From Metellina segmentata (lineage: Eukaryota > Arthropoda > Arachnida > Araneae > Tetragnathidae): a stretch of DNA of 64,000 nt. Position 1 is the stretch's first letter; every line of letters starts with the position of its first letter. A model generated the notes under the pieces. That model saw only the letters and a list, made by a program, of their open reading frames with translations. It made no database searches and had not been told where the DNA came from. Location: assembly GCA_947359465.1 (NCBI GenBank), contig OX375879.1, positions 17,384,298-17,448,297 of the forward strand, in the 5' to 3' direction. Below are positions 39,101 through 47,548 of the stretch, one piece after another. A program made the translations under genes and the position numbers.

Positions 39101-42100
39101 GGAAATGTCAAGTTCTGCATATGGGTTACAGGAACAGTGGAGCCGAGTACTGTCTGCAGGGAGTAAAGGTAAAGAAGGGAGAAACAGTCAAGGATCTTGG
39201 GGTGATAATTCACAGGGATTTAATGATGGGTCACCAATGTTCAGCTGTGGGTAAAAAGGCTAATAGGTTATTGGGGTACATTAAAAAGACTGTAACTTCA
39301 AGGGATAAGAATATAATCTTGCTGTTATATAAGGGCTTAGTAAGACCACATCTAGAATATGCTGTACAATTCTGGGCTCCATATATGAGAAAGGATATAG
39401 AATTAATTGAAAGGGTTCAGTACAGAGCTACAAAAATAATAAAGGGGGGTAGCAAATTTCGACTACAATGAACGTTCAAGTAAGCTAAACATGTATACAC
39501 TGGAAAGAAGAAGGAGGAGGGATTTGATTCAGCTTTTCAAGTTGGTAAAACAAGGGAACAAAGAGGGCTTAAATTTCAATAAGGATAACAGAACAAGGGG
39601 CCATGGGTATAAATTGAATAAGACACATTTGAATCAGGATTTAAGGAAAAACAAATACTTTAATAGGGTAGTAGACAAATGGAACATGTTGCCAGAAAAT
39701 AGAGTTAATTCAAAGGGAGTGTACGAATTTAAGATACATTGGATAGTCAGTGGGGAATTCATAAACAAAGGACCAGCCTTGTTGGGCTTGAGCCTGTAGC
39801 GGATCGTCAATATTTGTATTTGTATATTTATATTTAAAAAACAAACTAGATGATGCTTCTGAAGAATTCCAGATGGTGCTCCCCTTATCCAGTGCACACG
39901 AGTAGTTGAATTGGTAATGTGATTCTAATCCCCTCCAACAACTATCTGAAGCCCTGTGATAAAACAGACACTGCAGTATCACAGCTTCACTGCTCAACCT
40001 TACTCCAAAAACTGCTGGCTGTATACGCACTCAGCAGTTCAAGACAACACAGGAAAGTCTAAGGATGCAATCGCCCATTGTTTCACGAACACAAACTACT
40101 GAGTATTTAGTATACCCATGTTCTAAACACAGCTCTCATGCAATTGGCAACCTATCAACTTCTAGTGTAGCATCGATTGTTGATGCCTAATTCCTATGAA
40201 GTGTTCTTTTAAAAACTGTCTTGCTGAACCCTAGATAAAGCCAAATTATCGAAACACATATCTTTACCTCTTCTTCCTCTTTCATGTGAGGAAGGAAAGA
40301 ACCAGTGAATTCTTGCAGAGCATGCTGGAGCTTGATGCCAAAATTAATACGTTCGGCTTCGGGTTTCGAGGTACAAGAATAGCCATCTCGAACCAAGGCA
40401 AGCATGTCAGAGAGCTTGTTATCAGAATGGCAATTGCAGACTGCAGCATCTTGGATTGATAGCATCTGATAGAATGCAAAAAAAATTGACATTAATAAAC
40501 ATTTATATGTGGCAATGCTTTCCATGCTGTGCAACACAAGATACATGAACAAGTGATACTAGAAGAGAAAAAAAAGTGAACCGATTTGAAATGTAAAATT
40601 TGTCATACTTGGGTTTGGATTAAATATATTTGCAGATTTCCTATTGGTTTTGCTTTTCACATCAGTTTATATCACCATCAATAATCATAATGCCTCCTTT
40701 TGTGTCAGCTGTACTAATACACTATACTCAAGTTTTAGTATTATGGCTTTACTAACTTCATGTAAAGAAACCAATTTTCTATTTGTTTAATACATGGGGA
40801 CAATCAGATAATTATGTACCTTTGAAGAGTTTCTTTTACACAAGTGAAATCCCCAATATTCATTCTAATTAGTCATGTTCCTTATACAGTACAAAGTCCC
40901 AAATTGTCCAAAATCTGGTCGTTTAGCTAACCAGCGTTTTTTCTCACATTTTTACATTTTTCCGACAATTTTTGAAGAACAAGGAATTAAACCTGGACTT
41001 AATTGACGTAATGTACAATAACGGACATATTCAGTGTAAATACCTAACAAAAAAATGAGAAGATTTGCAAGTAAAATTTTTTTCACTGTATAAAAAAGGT
41101 TTTTACCTCTTTAAAAATTATTCCATTTATATATCTGCTATTTTACAATTGCAATCACAAAATTCACATCAATTAGGTGGGTTAGATTAAGGTAATTTTG
41201 ACAAAAAAGGTGCAAATAATCTGAAATCCGGAATGTCCGGAGGATTCCGGATTTGGGACTTTGTATTGTAGGTACTATGTTCTTCAACACCACCTCTACA
41301 CTACCCTACCAGATTAATACATGTTTAACATCTTGTATTATTCATACATTCTTGAAAAATTAATTTACTTCAATGGATTTTCCAATATGTTAAAGTATTC
41401 TGCAATTTTCATATGTATTTCCAAAATTCTCTCTTTTGACATATGAATATGCTAGACTTGAAGATTTTTTGGCTTTTTTAGTTGATTCCAGTCTAATCTG
41501 GTAAGATCTACTGCAGAAATTTAGTCTGTATATTCAACCCCTAGTGTAGCATCGATAGGACAATATTAAAAAAAAAATTATGACCTGAACAGCTTGCAAA
41601 GAAATGCACATTATTTGAAAAAATTCCAAGTTAAAATAAAAAATCTCAGAATTGATTTTCTGATGATGTTATTCTTAGAGGTAACGAAAATATACACATT
41701 GCAGTGATTAACTGAAAATCTTAATCATTCTATGCATGCAGTTATAAAATAGACTATAAAAATAGCTAGCTAATGATAGATTTTACCTTCAAACGCTTTT
41801 TAAGTTTTCGCATGATGTACTTATTTTCAATTTGCTCGTGTGATTTGAATTCACAAAAGGTATGGTCCAAGTCATGCAACAATGATTCAACAGCTGCATA
41901 GTCCTTGAAATCAGTGCAAGTCAACTAAAAGGGAAATAAAATTAAAATTACTTTATGTATTTTTCACATGGAAAGGCTCAGGTTATAAATTAATAAAAGC
42001 CTCAATGGCTCTGAGATGAAATCCATATTCATTTTGGAAATTAAAATTATATTTATTTTTACACAAAAAACTATATACATGGGTTTAACAATAGAAGGGG

Positions 42101-45100
42101 GAAAAAATGCACAATTTTATAAACTTGTAATTGCCAGAGACCTCTCAACTAAATGAAGTTTGAAAGCTAACTACCTTCAGTTCCATTTGCAGGTATAAGC
42201 AGACATTTGGGAGACAAGAAGCTTAAGAGACACTAGCCAGTTATTCGACACTCGAATGCTAAGACAATACAACCCTGAAGGTGGGCATTTTGTGACATGC
42301 GACTCAGGTCGCGCAATCTGGTGGGTGAACAGATATCGACAGTGCCTGTCACTTGAGAAAAATTGCTCTTCCAATCGCATCTGACAGTCAACCAGCAGCT
42401 ACTTATTCACGCTTTACAAATTACGCCACATTGCCAACCTATTTTCTTAGGTAGGTGACACATGAGCCATTTTCAGCAGAGCGTTTGGGTTCCTTTTTTC
42501 TTCCTAGCACAGAGAAAAAATTGATTTAAAAAGCACCACCCAGGTTACCAACTAAATCATCATGAAGAGTCTATGTGCATTCTAGGTCGCACTTCAAAAA
42601 ATGTCACATGAATCTATGTTCACAGGGCTTGTTAAGACCATTTGACTTTTTAATGGCAATATTTAGTTTAGTTGGTTGGCCAAAAATTGGCTTTAAAAGA
42701 TGCTAAACATTATTGTGCTAAAAATAAACTAGAATTTGATTCTTAAATATTCTGTTTTAAGCCCAGTGTTGAAAATTCCAAAAATGTAGATTCTACTAAC
42801 GTTTCTTCTCAAACTAATTCAGATAGTGCAAATGATGAATCAAACTCGGCAGATTTTTTTCAACACGAGTATTACGGTGTTGAGTTGCCAAAAACCTTTG
42901 AAGAGACTCAGCGAAGTACATATGGACCAAGATGAGAGATGAACTTAAAACGATGGAAGACCGACGGATTTGGTATCTAGCACCTGTAATTGGAAGTAAG
43001 TGGGTTTTCAATGTATAAACAGATGAAAACAATATACCTAAAAATTTTAAAGACAGATTTTTGGCTCAAGGCTTAAGGCAGAAACCTGGTGTAGATTTTG
43101 GTAAGACGTTTTCACCAGTGTGAGTGAATTGTGAAATTTACAATTTCACAATTGTAAAATCCAGCGTGTCAAGATTTAAATCACTTGATTTAAATCAGCA
43201 ATTAAAATCATGATCTTAATCAAATGATTTTTTTTAAATCAAACGTCAAATGCTTTAAACTTTTTGCACTTGCGGTGATTTCAGTATTAATGGCAACACC
43301 CAGTACGTACTGATCAGTTTTGAAAAAATGTTTGGCACAGGACACTGGTAAATAAATTGTGGTGTCTATGGACTAAGTAATCTGTTGAGTGAGGGATACT
43401 GCCAAACAGTAAAGCAAAAAATACATAGACATATATTTGAAAGTTTTGACAATGTTCATGCATAATTTTACAATATGTTACGAACAATAAAGTCTTCATT
43501 CAAGAGTGGGATGCATGGGAAAATATTCTACAGGGTGGCAACAAAATCCTCGAAAAAAATTTCCCCGATATTTCCCTGATTGCGTCACAAAAAATTCCCT
43601 GATTTTACAATTCCCTTAATAAATGCTGTGATCCATGATTGGATCAATGTGCTGTATTCACATATAATTTTTAAATATTTAGGGTCAGATGGGGTAAATG
43701 GATAAAAATTCTCTACAAATATTTTGTATTTTTCTCTTCAGATATTTTAACTGTTACTGTAAGGGTTGGAACCCTTAATGGAACTCTTACAATAGCAATT
43801 GAAAAAACTGGAGAGGAAAAAATACAAAATATTTTGATTATGAACTTATTACATCTGACCCTACATTATCATACTATTACATCAAAATCAAATGGAAATA
43901 TATTATAAAATTCTACAAAAACGTAATTGCAAGCAAAAAATATGAATTTAATGTGCAAAAAAACATCATTTGTCATAAAAATTTCTAATTGTATACCACA
44001 AATTGTATTGACAGCATCACGGCGACGAGACGCTGTGGACGCGGAAAAAATGGCAGCGGTGGTTTTCACAGTGTTTTAAAATTAGGACGCCTGTGGTCTT
44101 TATTCAAATTACAATTTCGGTGAGTGTATTTTTTATTTGATCCTCAAAAGCACTCGTAATCGCACATCTCTAAGTAGGACAAACAATAATAGAGGCCGTC
44201 TAAATTTTAAAAATTTCCCGCTGGTTTTTTGTGAAATTTGGAAATTTTTCTTGATTTCCAGAATTAAAAAGTACCCTGATTTCCGGGTTCTGTCACCACC
44301 CTGTTGAACATTAATGTTATAATTAAAACCCACTAGTAGGCCAAAACTACTTGTTACCCCTTTAATTGACTGTGGCCAATGGCTTAGCTAGAGTGATTTT
44401 TCAACTACTTTCTTTTTAATTGAGACATAATAAAATAACACAATTAATGTGATTAATAATTTATTATATAAAAAGTACAACCAAGCTTACTATTTGAACT
44501 TACGTAAGTTTAAACACACTATGAACATCTTTTCTTTTGCAAAATGAACCCAGAAACAATCACCTGTCCTTTTAAGAGTAGTGATCCATAATAAATAATT
44601 ATTGAATCAGATTATAATTTAGATCAGTCACTTACACTTATGGATAAATTTGTTAACATGATGTAATTTACTCAAGAAAAACTATGTAGGATGTCAACTT
44701 GTGTTTTAAAGTCAAACGAATGTTTAACCTTTAGTCTTTATTTTGAAAATTCAATTTTTTAAATGTATTACCATGTAACAAACTATGATTTTTAGTAAAA
44801 TAAATATTGATTTATCATGCTACAAATTCTGATTGTTTACTTAAAATAAATATTGGTTTACATGACATGTTAAAAACTTTATTTTTTATTTAACAAATTA
44901 AAATATAATTGTTATAAAAACAGTGTATAAGGCCTACAGAAATTTAAATTTAAAAAAAATCCAATTACTTGATTTTTTTTTAACACCCTGGTAAAATTAC
45001 TTTTTGTATTACTAGTAACTGATTAAAATTGATTTAATGCGCAGCTAGATGAAGTCTGTATACCTTTATGGTAAATTGAAAGAGCTAATTTACATGAGAC

Positions 45101-47090
45101 AGCCTCCTTGACATGTTATTAAAGGTTATGAAAACAAAGTTTGTTTTCTTAACAAGGCAATTCATGGCTTACATCAAAGCAAGAGAGAATGGAATCTTGA
45201 ACTTATTGTATTTTAAAAGATCTAGGTTTTTAGTGATTAAACTGGTATAATTTTGTTTTAAGTCTAAAAATGTTATTTTAATTACCATGTAGAAAATATT
45301 GCTAGGTTCGGAAAAACTCAAGAAATAATCGCAGGAAATGTTACTTTAATGAAAAGAAGTTTGACACTTGAACAGAACTTGGGCAGACTAAGTTTATAAA
45401 ATATGTCAATTTTGATTATATTCCTGGTACAGAGTACTTGTATCAAAACACCTATATTGAAAGATTAGTGTCTAAATAAAATACCCTTATTGTATCTACT
45501 GTAATCGGATGTCTCTTTTCTTGCAGATAGAACTAGGCCAGATATTTAAAGTCGCAGTTTTGCAATATATATACTTTCCAGCATTGGAGAATTGTTGTTG
45601 ATATACTAATTTATGTATTTTTGTCTTAAGAATTACAGAATTAATTTTTTAAACATTTCAGGATGTAAATTCAATTGTTATTCTGATACTAACTGGGGAT
45701 CTCATTTAACTAATCACCATTTGCATGGCAGTCCAGCAAACAAAAATGCATCGCTCTTTCATCCATAGAGTCTAAATTCGTAGTTCAATGCAAAAGCGTC
45801 AAAGAATCATAATATTTTGCAAATCTAATAAATGAATTAGATTTAATTCCTAGTTGCATCATACCAAATATTTTTTTGATAACCAGGCAGCAATCTGTTT
45901 TTGCATTGTAATAGAAAATTTTAAAACTAAACAAAAATATATTTGCTATAATTTCAATCGTTATTTGGTAAAAGATAGTGTTAAAATACATAATATTAGT
46001 TTGAAGGTTAATATTGCAGATTGTTTAACAAAGCATTTATTACTTAAAAAAATTAAAAGATATGAAGAAAATTTTTATTGTTTAATGGTTTTTGTTACAC
46101 GTTATATTTTGGAAAGTATTGTGTATTTTGCAATCGATGGGGCAGATTGTTGGAGTTTGAGAATTTGTGTTCTTATTCAGAGCTATTCATATCTAGTATT
46201 CTTTGATTGACTTTATGATTAGACTAGTATGTCAATTGATATCGCATTCCATATTATTTGTATGTGTGAACTTTAGATTGAGAAATGTTTTTACGGAGAG
46301 TTGTTTCTCAGTTGAAGTTCCAGTCTTTGGTGTATTTGATAAGTCTACCAGGTCACAAAATTATTGTTTTATGTTTGTAATAAATTTGATTACCATTTTA
46401 AATGGTATGATTTATTCAGTTTGCAAAACACGAAGATACCCGCGAAAAAAATGCAAAGGAGTAGATTACTAGAGGGAAGAATAAAAGGTTGATTACCTGA
46501 AATTTTTGCCACACAAATGAAAAATTCTCTAATCATTTGACAAAAATATGCATAGAAAAACACGGCTGTCACAATGAAAGTTACTGGTACACAAATACGA
46601 ATCCCTCATTTCGATGGATGCACAAACCAAAGAAAACAATATTCTTTTCGCCAGAATTTAATAAATTTAGCATATTTACATCAAAATTTAACTTAAGGAC
46701 TTCAATCGTCCTCTATGCTGATTAAAGATCTCTCAACATGACCATAGAATAAAGATACCAGCATTGCGAATAAAACTTTTGCTTCCCATTTAACTTCATT
46801 TCTGGATTTTAACTGAAAGCTATTTGGCAAATACCGAATCTCGAATGTTGGGTAGTAATACGACAGATTAAAGCACAAAACCCCGTTCACGAGATAGAAA
46901 AAAACGTGATCAGAAAGATGCACAAATGATTTTTGGAAAATACAAATGCAAATGTATCATATTGTTGTAATTTATAGCTTTTCTGATAGTGCATGAATGT
47001 GGTTACCTTTTCAGAATAAACATCTACCAAAGCTTTCATTCTTGAGTGCGGAGCAGAAAATACATCAACTTCTTCCGGATATGGAGCCAT
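14945..47090 (-). CDS. FBXL5: FBXL5, iron-sensing F-box/LRR ubiquitin-ligase subunit (complete, nine coding exons)
   Basis: FBXL5 is the substrate receptor of an SCF (SKP1-CUL1-F-box) E3 ligase that degrades iron regulatory protein when iron and oxygen are sufficient. Exons, in minus-strand order: 47090-47007, 41924-41787, 40465-40268, 36116-35984, 29951-29763, 28156-27876, 27208-27126, 17735-17205, 15176-14945. All borders are AG/GT and every junction keeps phase, giving 622 residues (human about 691). Domains: hemerythrin-like domain (1-160) with H15, H57, E58, E61, H87, H134 and E138 at the family's di-iron ligand places; F-box (about 198-240, [17 protein letters not shown]); acidic linker (about 270-296); leucine-rich repeats split by a cysteine-rich loop; C-terminal cysteines C591, C606, C616 and C617 matching the reported [2Fe-2S] ligands of human FBXL5. 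The gene spans 32 kb because its introns are packed with transposons. Confidence 0.96.
15336..15879. mobile_element. MITE with CAGGGTTTCCAC ends, copy 1
   Basis: Begins CAGGGTTTCCACAGG and ends GTGGGAACCCTG, imperfect inverted repeats. The interior (AACCTGGAATTG, TTTAATTTTGTCCAAAAAA, CGCTTTGGAGAAAAGTAG) is shared with 62729-63263 almost end to end. hAT-like ends, but the flanks do not show a clean 8-bp duplication. It sits in the last FBXL5 intron. Confidence 0.75.
15916..16037. repeat. Duplicated segment, copy 2 (pairs with 13246-13375)
   Basis: See the partner at 13246-13375. The order relative to the exon-edge copy differs between the two sites: it lies 3' of the exon edge on the plus strand here and 5' of it at the other site. 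A simple tandem duplication does not explain that. Confidence 0.7.
16041..17204. other. Last FBXL5 intron, unclassified part
   Basis: Single-copy-looking intron DNA with a short CA run near 16938-16950. No transposon ends or exons recognised. Confidence 0.45.
17205..17735 (-). CDS. FBXL5: FBXL5 exon 8: LRRs and cysteine-rich loop
   Basis: The largest exon (531 bp), acceptor TTGCAG, donor GTACGT. It opens with an LRR ([20 protein letters not shown]), passes through a cysteine-rich loop ([22 protein letters not shown]) and closes with another LRR ([18 protein letters not shown]). The loop corresponds to the long LRR insertion of vertebrate FBXL5 but is shorter. GC content is clearly higher than in the surrounding intron. 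Confidence 0.96.
17792..18085 (-). mobile_element. tRNA-derived SINE copy C
   Basis: Reverse complement of the SINE body (TTAACGTGGCATTGGAGCAA at its plus-strand start, CCGTCGCCAA region, GTGACCTCGTC variant). The head near 18085-18010 contains TAGCCCGGTTAGTGC, different from the head of copies B and F. It belongs to the second subfamily with copies D and G. Confidence 0.82.
18409..21419. mobile_element. Candidate 3-kb non-autonomous element with CAGGGTTTCCAC-type ends
   Basis: The left end CAGGGTTTCCACTC is followed by three copies of an AAATAAGGACTT(T) motif (18437-18495). The right end has AAAATAAGCACTTTCTAAG twice (21316-21402) and closes GTAGGAACCATG, an imperfect inverse of the left end. 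The interior holds a diverged tandem duplication near 19055-19260 and 19650-19790. No transposase was seen. No exact target duplication, so the boundaries are moderately supported. Confidence 0.5.
19040..19795. repeat. Diverged tandem duplication, offset about 600 bp
   Basis: CTAAACTAATAGCCACATCAG at about 19057 recurs as CTAAACTAATAGCCGCATCAG at about 19655. Matching blocks follow: CATGTTAATCTCGTAAT versus CATGTTAATTTCGTAAT, CTGATC, and AAACCATCTGAGAATC versus AAACCGTCTAAGAATC. Both copies lie inside the candidate 3-kb element. Confidence 0.7.
21420..22797. other. FBXL5 intron 7, unclassified
   Basis: AT-rich DNA. Minus and plus frames of 67-82 codons at 22287-22800 overlap each other and show no motif. 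Nothing assigned. Confidence 0.4.
22798..23464. mobile_element. Decayed pogo/Tigger-type element with transposase C-terminal fossil
   Basis: Left end: GGAACTCTAATTATCCAGAC after a TA. Right end: GGATAATAGGAGTTCTACTG, its inverse. The interior near 23160-23285 reads, with stops, like the end of a jerky/Tigger transposase ([10 protein letters not shown], then [16 protein letters not shown]). A second, shorter copy is at about 38600-38942. Inactive. Confidence 0.7.
23465..24684. other. FBXL5 intron 7, unclassified
   Basis: AT-rich DNA with a C-run at 24661-24670. No exon or transposon boundary recognised. Confidence 0.4.
24685..26130. mobile_element. pogo-type MITE (CAGTACAAAGTCCC family), split by a hAT insertion
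   Basis: Left end CAGTATCAAGTC then TTGGGAATCCTCTGGACC after TA; right end GGATTTGGGACTTTGTAATG before TA (26131-26132). The left interior (ATTCTGGATTTC, GGATTATTTGCA) matches the inverse of the intact copy at 40887-41268. Removing the nested hAT leaves about 290 bp. TA flanks and CAGT ends fit the pogo/Tigger group. Confidence 0.8.
24962..26105. mobile_element. Non-autonomous hAT element, 1144 bp, perfect 8-bp target duplication
   Basis: Begins CAGGGTGT and ends ATCTTGACACCCTG; both ends carry ATTTAAATC-rich subterminal repeats. The 8-mer CGTACGGA is duplicated exactly at 24954-24961 and 26106-26113. No coding capacity. The same family is at 43162-44990 in reverse orientation, sharing for example TGACTGTTTC and GGGGTAACAAGTAGTTT. 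It is inserted into the pogo-type MITE, so it is the younger of the two. Confidence 0.92.
26133..27125. other. FBXL5 intron 7, unclassified
   Basis: AT-rich. A plus frame at 26707-26973 (88 codons, cysteine-rich) has no recognised motif or splice context. Nothing assigned. Confidence 0.4.
27126..27208 (-). CDS. FBXL5: FBXL5 exon 7: LRR
   Basis: Acceptor TTGCAG, donor GTGAGT, 83 bp. It encodes [17 protein letters not shown] then ILDSAFKG, matching the human LRR with CPNLEHLDL and ISDSAF. Both phases agree with the flanking exons. Too short to stand out as an ORF. Confidence 0.93.
27209..27875. other. FBXL5 intron 6
   Basis: Short AT-rich intron. No element recognised. Confidence 0.5.
27876..28156 (-). 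CDS. FBXL5: FBXL5 exon 6: acidic linker and first LRR
   Basis: Acceptor TGAAG, donor GTGAGT, 281 bp. It encodes a strongly acidic segment ([20 protein letters not shown]) corresponding to the DEDADIDE stretch of human FBXL5, then [20 protein letters not shown], the start of the LRR domain. GC content is higher than in the introns. Confidence 0.94.
28446..28735 (-). mobile_element. tRNA-derived SINE copy D
   Basis: Reverse complement of the SINE body (GTGTGACCTCATC variant, CATCTGACCTTGG). The head near 28735-28665 reads GGTAGCCCGGTTGGAAGAG with a box B-like GAGTTTGAATCC. It belongs to the subfamily of copies C and G. Confidence 0.84.
28740..29762. other. FBXL5 intron 5, unclassified part
   Basis: A plus frame at 28898-29227 (109 codons) has no motif I recognise and no splice support. 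Nothing else seen. Confidence 0.4.
29763..29951 (-). CDS. FBXL5: FBXL5 exon 5: F-box
   Basis: Acceptor TTTCAG, donor GTAAAT, 189 bp. It encodes [35 protein letters not shown] and [13 protein letters not shown], a clear F-box that would bind SKP1. The tail matches LWKHLYPVHWARG of human FBXL5. Confidence 0.96.
29952..31599. other. FBXL5 intron 4, unclassified part
   Basis: AT-rich. Near 30721 a short match to the repeat start TACTATTATAAAAG (see 37722-38600) is present without the rest of that repeat. No coding frame recognised. Confidence 0.4.
31600..31770 (+). repeat. 5' LTR remnant of gypsy element 2
   Basis: Matches 35724-35890 in the same orientation: CATCGCTTGTAACCATAGCA, AAGTAGGTAGAC, TGAAGTAAGT and ATATTCTAACGTTGCATTTA. 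Bases just upstream (31537 on) may belong to the LTR but do not match the other copy, so the true left boundary is unclear. Confidence 0.75.
32349..33228 (+). pseudogene. Gag of gypsy element 2 (frameshifted)
   Basis: Two frames, 32349-32534 and 32614-33228, together give a capsid-type Gag. The second contains [19 protein letters not shown] and [19 protein letters not shown], which parallel the minus-strand Gag at 1326-100. A change of frame between the two parts and another near 33228 disable it. Confidence 0.85.
33776..34463. mobile_element. Unclassified insertion inside the reverse transcriptase of gypsy element 2
   Basis: The reverse-transcriptase reading is interrupted after VVDYRKLN...DKY (about 33768) and resumes with a segment reading [11 protein letters not shown] (about 34465). 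About 690 bp of unrelated DNA lie between, flanked on both sides by AATAT. Its left third (33890-34080) is conspicuously GC-richer than anything nearby. A minus frame at 34503-34273 gives a CYKC-type motif but no known family. Origin unknown. Confidence 0.55.
35724..35890 (+). repeat. 3' LTR remnant of gypsy element 2
   Basis: Pairs with 31600-31770. An LTR start at TGTCAGGATGG (35703) is plausible but not shared with the 5' copy. Confidence 0.75.
35984..36116 (-). CDS. FBXL5: FBXL5 exon 4: end of hemerythrin-like domain
   Basis: Acceptor GTCCAG, donor GTAAGA, 133 bp. It encodes [20 protein letters not shown], matching [20 protein letters not shown] of human FBXL5, then an acidic helix leading to the F-box exon. 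Shorter linker than in vertebrates. Confidence 0.95.
36117..37721. other. FBXL5 intron 3, unclassified part
   Basis: AT-rich, no exon or transposon boundary recognised. Confidence 0.45.
37722..38600 (+). repeat. Interspersed repeat family H, copy 1 (Helitron-suspect)
   Basis: Starts near TTATTATTATAAAAGGAAGT and contains GAATCTATGGCACTTACAG, AAATTTTTTGCAATTTTTGT, GAAAATTTTACACCAGATAG and TTGCAAGAGATTGTGA. The same order of blocks occurs at 61185-61990 and, inverted, at 56540-57295. An internal duplication is visible: two ATTTCTATCTC...AAAGAT blocks near 37985 and 38285. The leader resembles Helitron 5' ends, but I saw no CTRR hairpin end or Rep/helicase coding, so the class is a guess. Confidence 0.6.
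38600..38942. mobile_element. Truncated pogo/Tigger-type element, copy 2
   Basis: Shares TGCAGCCTGAGTG, CATCTACAG, CTACTCACTG and GGCTGCA(C/T)GGAAACGAGT with the copy at 22798-23464. It ends with the same terminal repeat (ATCCAGATAATTGGCATTCT). The left half is missing and runs directly into repeat family H. Confidence 0.72.
39001..39840 (+). pseudogene. CR1-like LINE 3' fragment (end of reverse transcriptase ORF)
   Basis: Two adjacent frames (39001-39471, 39491-39799) encode the C-terminal third of a CR1/Jockey-group reverse transcriptase: [63 protein letters not shown], then [22 protein letters not shown] and [14 protein letters not shown]. It ends with a short TATTTGTA-type tail near 39815-39835. 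A frame break separates the two parts. Typical 5'-truncated copy, antisense to FBXL5. Confidence 0.9.
40268..40465 (-). CDS. FBXL5: FBXL5 exon 3: hemerythrin-like domain with H87, H134, E138
   Basis: Acceptor CTATCAG, donor GTAAAG, 66 codons in phase 0. It encodes [16 protein letters not shown] and [10 protein letters not shown], matching NVHSDNKLSEML and [10 protein letters not shown] of human FBXL5, so the third and fourth di-iron histidines and the bridging glutamate are kept. Confidence 0.96.
40887..41268. mobile_element. Intact pogo-type MITE, TA-flanked
   Basis: Left end CAGTACAAAGTCCCAAATTG after TA; right end GGATTTGGGACTTTGTATTG before TA (41269-41270). 382 bp, near-perfect inverted ends, no coding. 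Same family as 24685-26130. Confidence 0.85.
41271..41786. other. FBXL5 intron 2, unclassified
   Basis: AT-rich, nothing recognised. Confidence 0.5.
41787..41924 (-). CDS. FBXL5: FBXL5 exon 2: hemerythrin-like domain with H57, E58, E61
   Basis: Acceptor TTTTAG, donor GTAAAA, 46 codons in phase 0. It encodes [17 protein letters not shown], matching EFKMHEQIENEYIIGLL of human FBXL5, at the same residue numbers. It does not appear as a long ORF. Confidence 0.95.
43162..44990. mobile_element. hAT element inserted in copia; same family as 24962-26105
   Basis: Left end CAGCGTGTCAAGATTTAAATC, right end TTTTTTTTAACACCCTG. Flanks GTAAAATC (43154-43161) and GTAAAATT (44991-44998) form an 8-bp duplication with one mismatch. 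The interior matches the 24962 element in inverse orientation. It is lengthened by a further insertion at 43531-44303. Confidence 0.88.
43531..44303. mobile_element. MITE with CAGGGTGGCAACA ends nested in the hAT element
   Basis: Left end CAGGGTGGCAACAAAATCC; right end GGGTTCTGTCACCACCCTG, an imperfect inverse. The copy-1 relative at 24962-26105 lacks this segment at the corresponding place, which confirms an insertion. No clear 8-bp duplication remains. Confidence 0.75.
46148..46490 (+). repeat. Putative 3' LTR of the copia element
   Basis: TGTTGGAGTTTGAG directly follows the purine tract after the pol tail, as in many copia elements. The right boundary and the 5' LTR were not found, so the extent is a guess. 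Confidence 0.35.
47007..47090 (-). CDS. FBXL5: FBXL5 exon 1: start codon and first di-iron histidine
   Basis: ATG at 47090-47088, 28 codons, donor GTAACC. It encodes [18 protein letters not shown], nearly the same as MAPFPEEVDVFTAPHWRM of human FBXL5, which fixes the start and places H15. Upstream bases ACAAAAATGG are a favourable initiation context. Confidence 0.96.
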
Positions 47091-47318
47091 TTTTGTGTTA
47101 GTATTGCGAATGGATTTTTATAAAAAGCCGAAAAGTCACATCAGAAAAGCAACCGAACATCAATCAAACCACTAGAGAAGAAACTCGCACCTCGAAAATC
47201 ACAGTTGCGAAACCACTACACAATAGCACACAAATACAAAACCCAAAATAAAAACAAAACTATTTAGTTCAGTTCAATTCGAGTAGACTAAAATCGACTA
47301 CTTTTACAACTTTTCAAT

Positions 47319-47361
47319 CACAGAGAAGTAAGTGTCTTTGAAGAAGTCTTACTTCTCTGTG
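47319..47361 (-). promoter_or_regulatory. Perfect 14-bp hairpin upstream of FBXL5
   Basis: CACAGAGAAGTAAG (47319-47332) and CTTACTTCTCTGTG (47348-47361) are exact inverse complements around a 15-nt loop, about 230 bp upstream of the FBXL5 ATG. It would lie in the 5' UTR or promoter. The loop is not the CAGUGN loop of an iron-responsive element. Function unknown. Confidence 0.5.
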
Positions 47362-47548
47362 TTTTCAATAGTTAATGGTATTTAGAATAAGTCAATTGAA
47401 CTCGTTATATGGAAATTAAAATTTAATTTTATAAGAACGTAATGAAAATAGATTTTAATGTAAACTTGGAAAACTGGCTTTTACTGTGACTTCCAAGAAC
47501 AGAAGTAATATTTCAAAATTTGATAAATATTTAAATCAGAAGCAAAAA

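Larger units (their letters stand above)
42780..46147 (+). pseudogene. Decayed Ty1/copia retrotransposon pol, interrupted by a hAT element
   Basis: Fragments in many frames follow copia pol order: SKWVFN and [20 protein letters not shown] (about 43001-43120); then, after the hAT insertion, ELIYMRQP and [19 protein letters not shown] (about 45085-45200); then CYSDTNWGS (about 45670), DNQAAICF and [18 protein letters not shown] (about 45875-46050) from the RNase H tail. GGGGCAGATTG near 46138-46149 looks like the polypurine tract and LTR start. Gag, protease and integrase were not recognised upstream. It is antisense to FBXL5, in intron 1. Confidence 0.82.

Noticed and set aside
47319..47361. 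Iron-responsive element in the FBXL5 leader
   Set aside because: The hairpin lacks the CAGUGN loop and bulged C that define an IRE.
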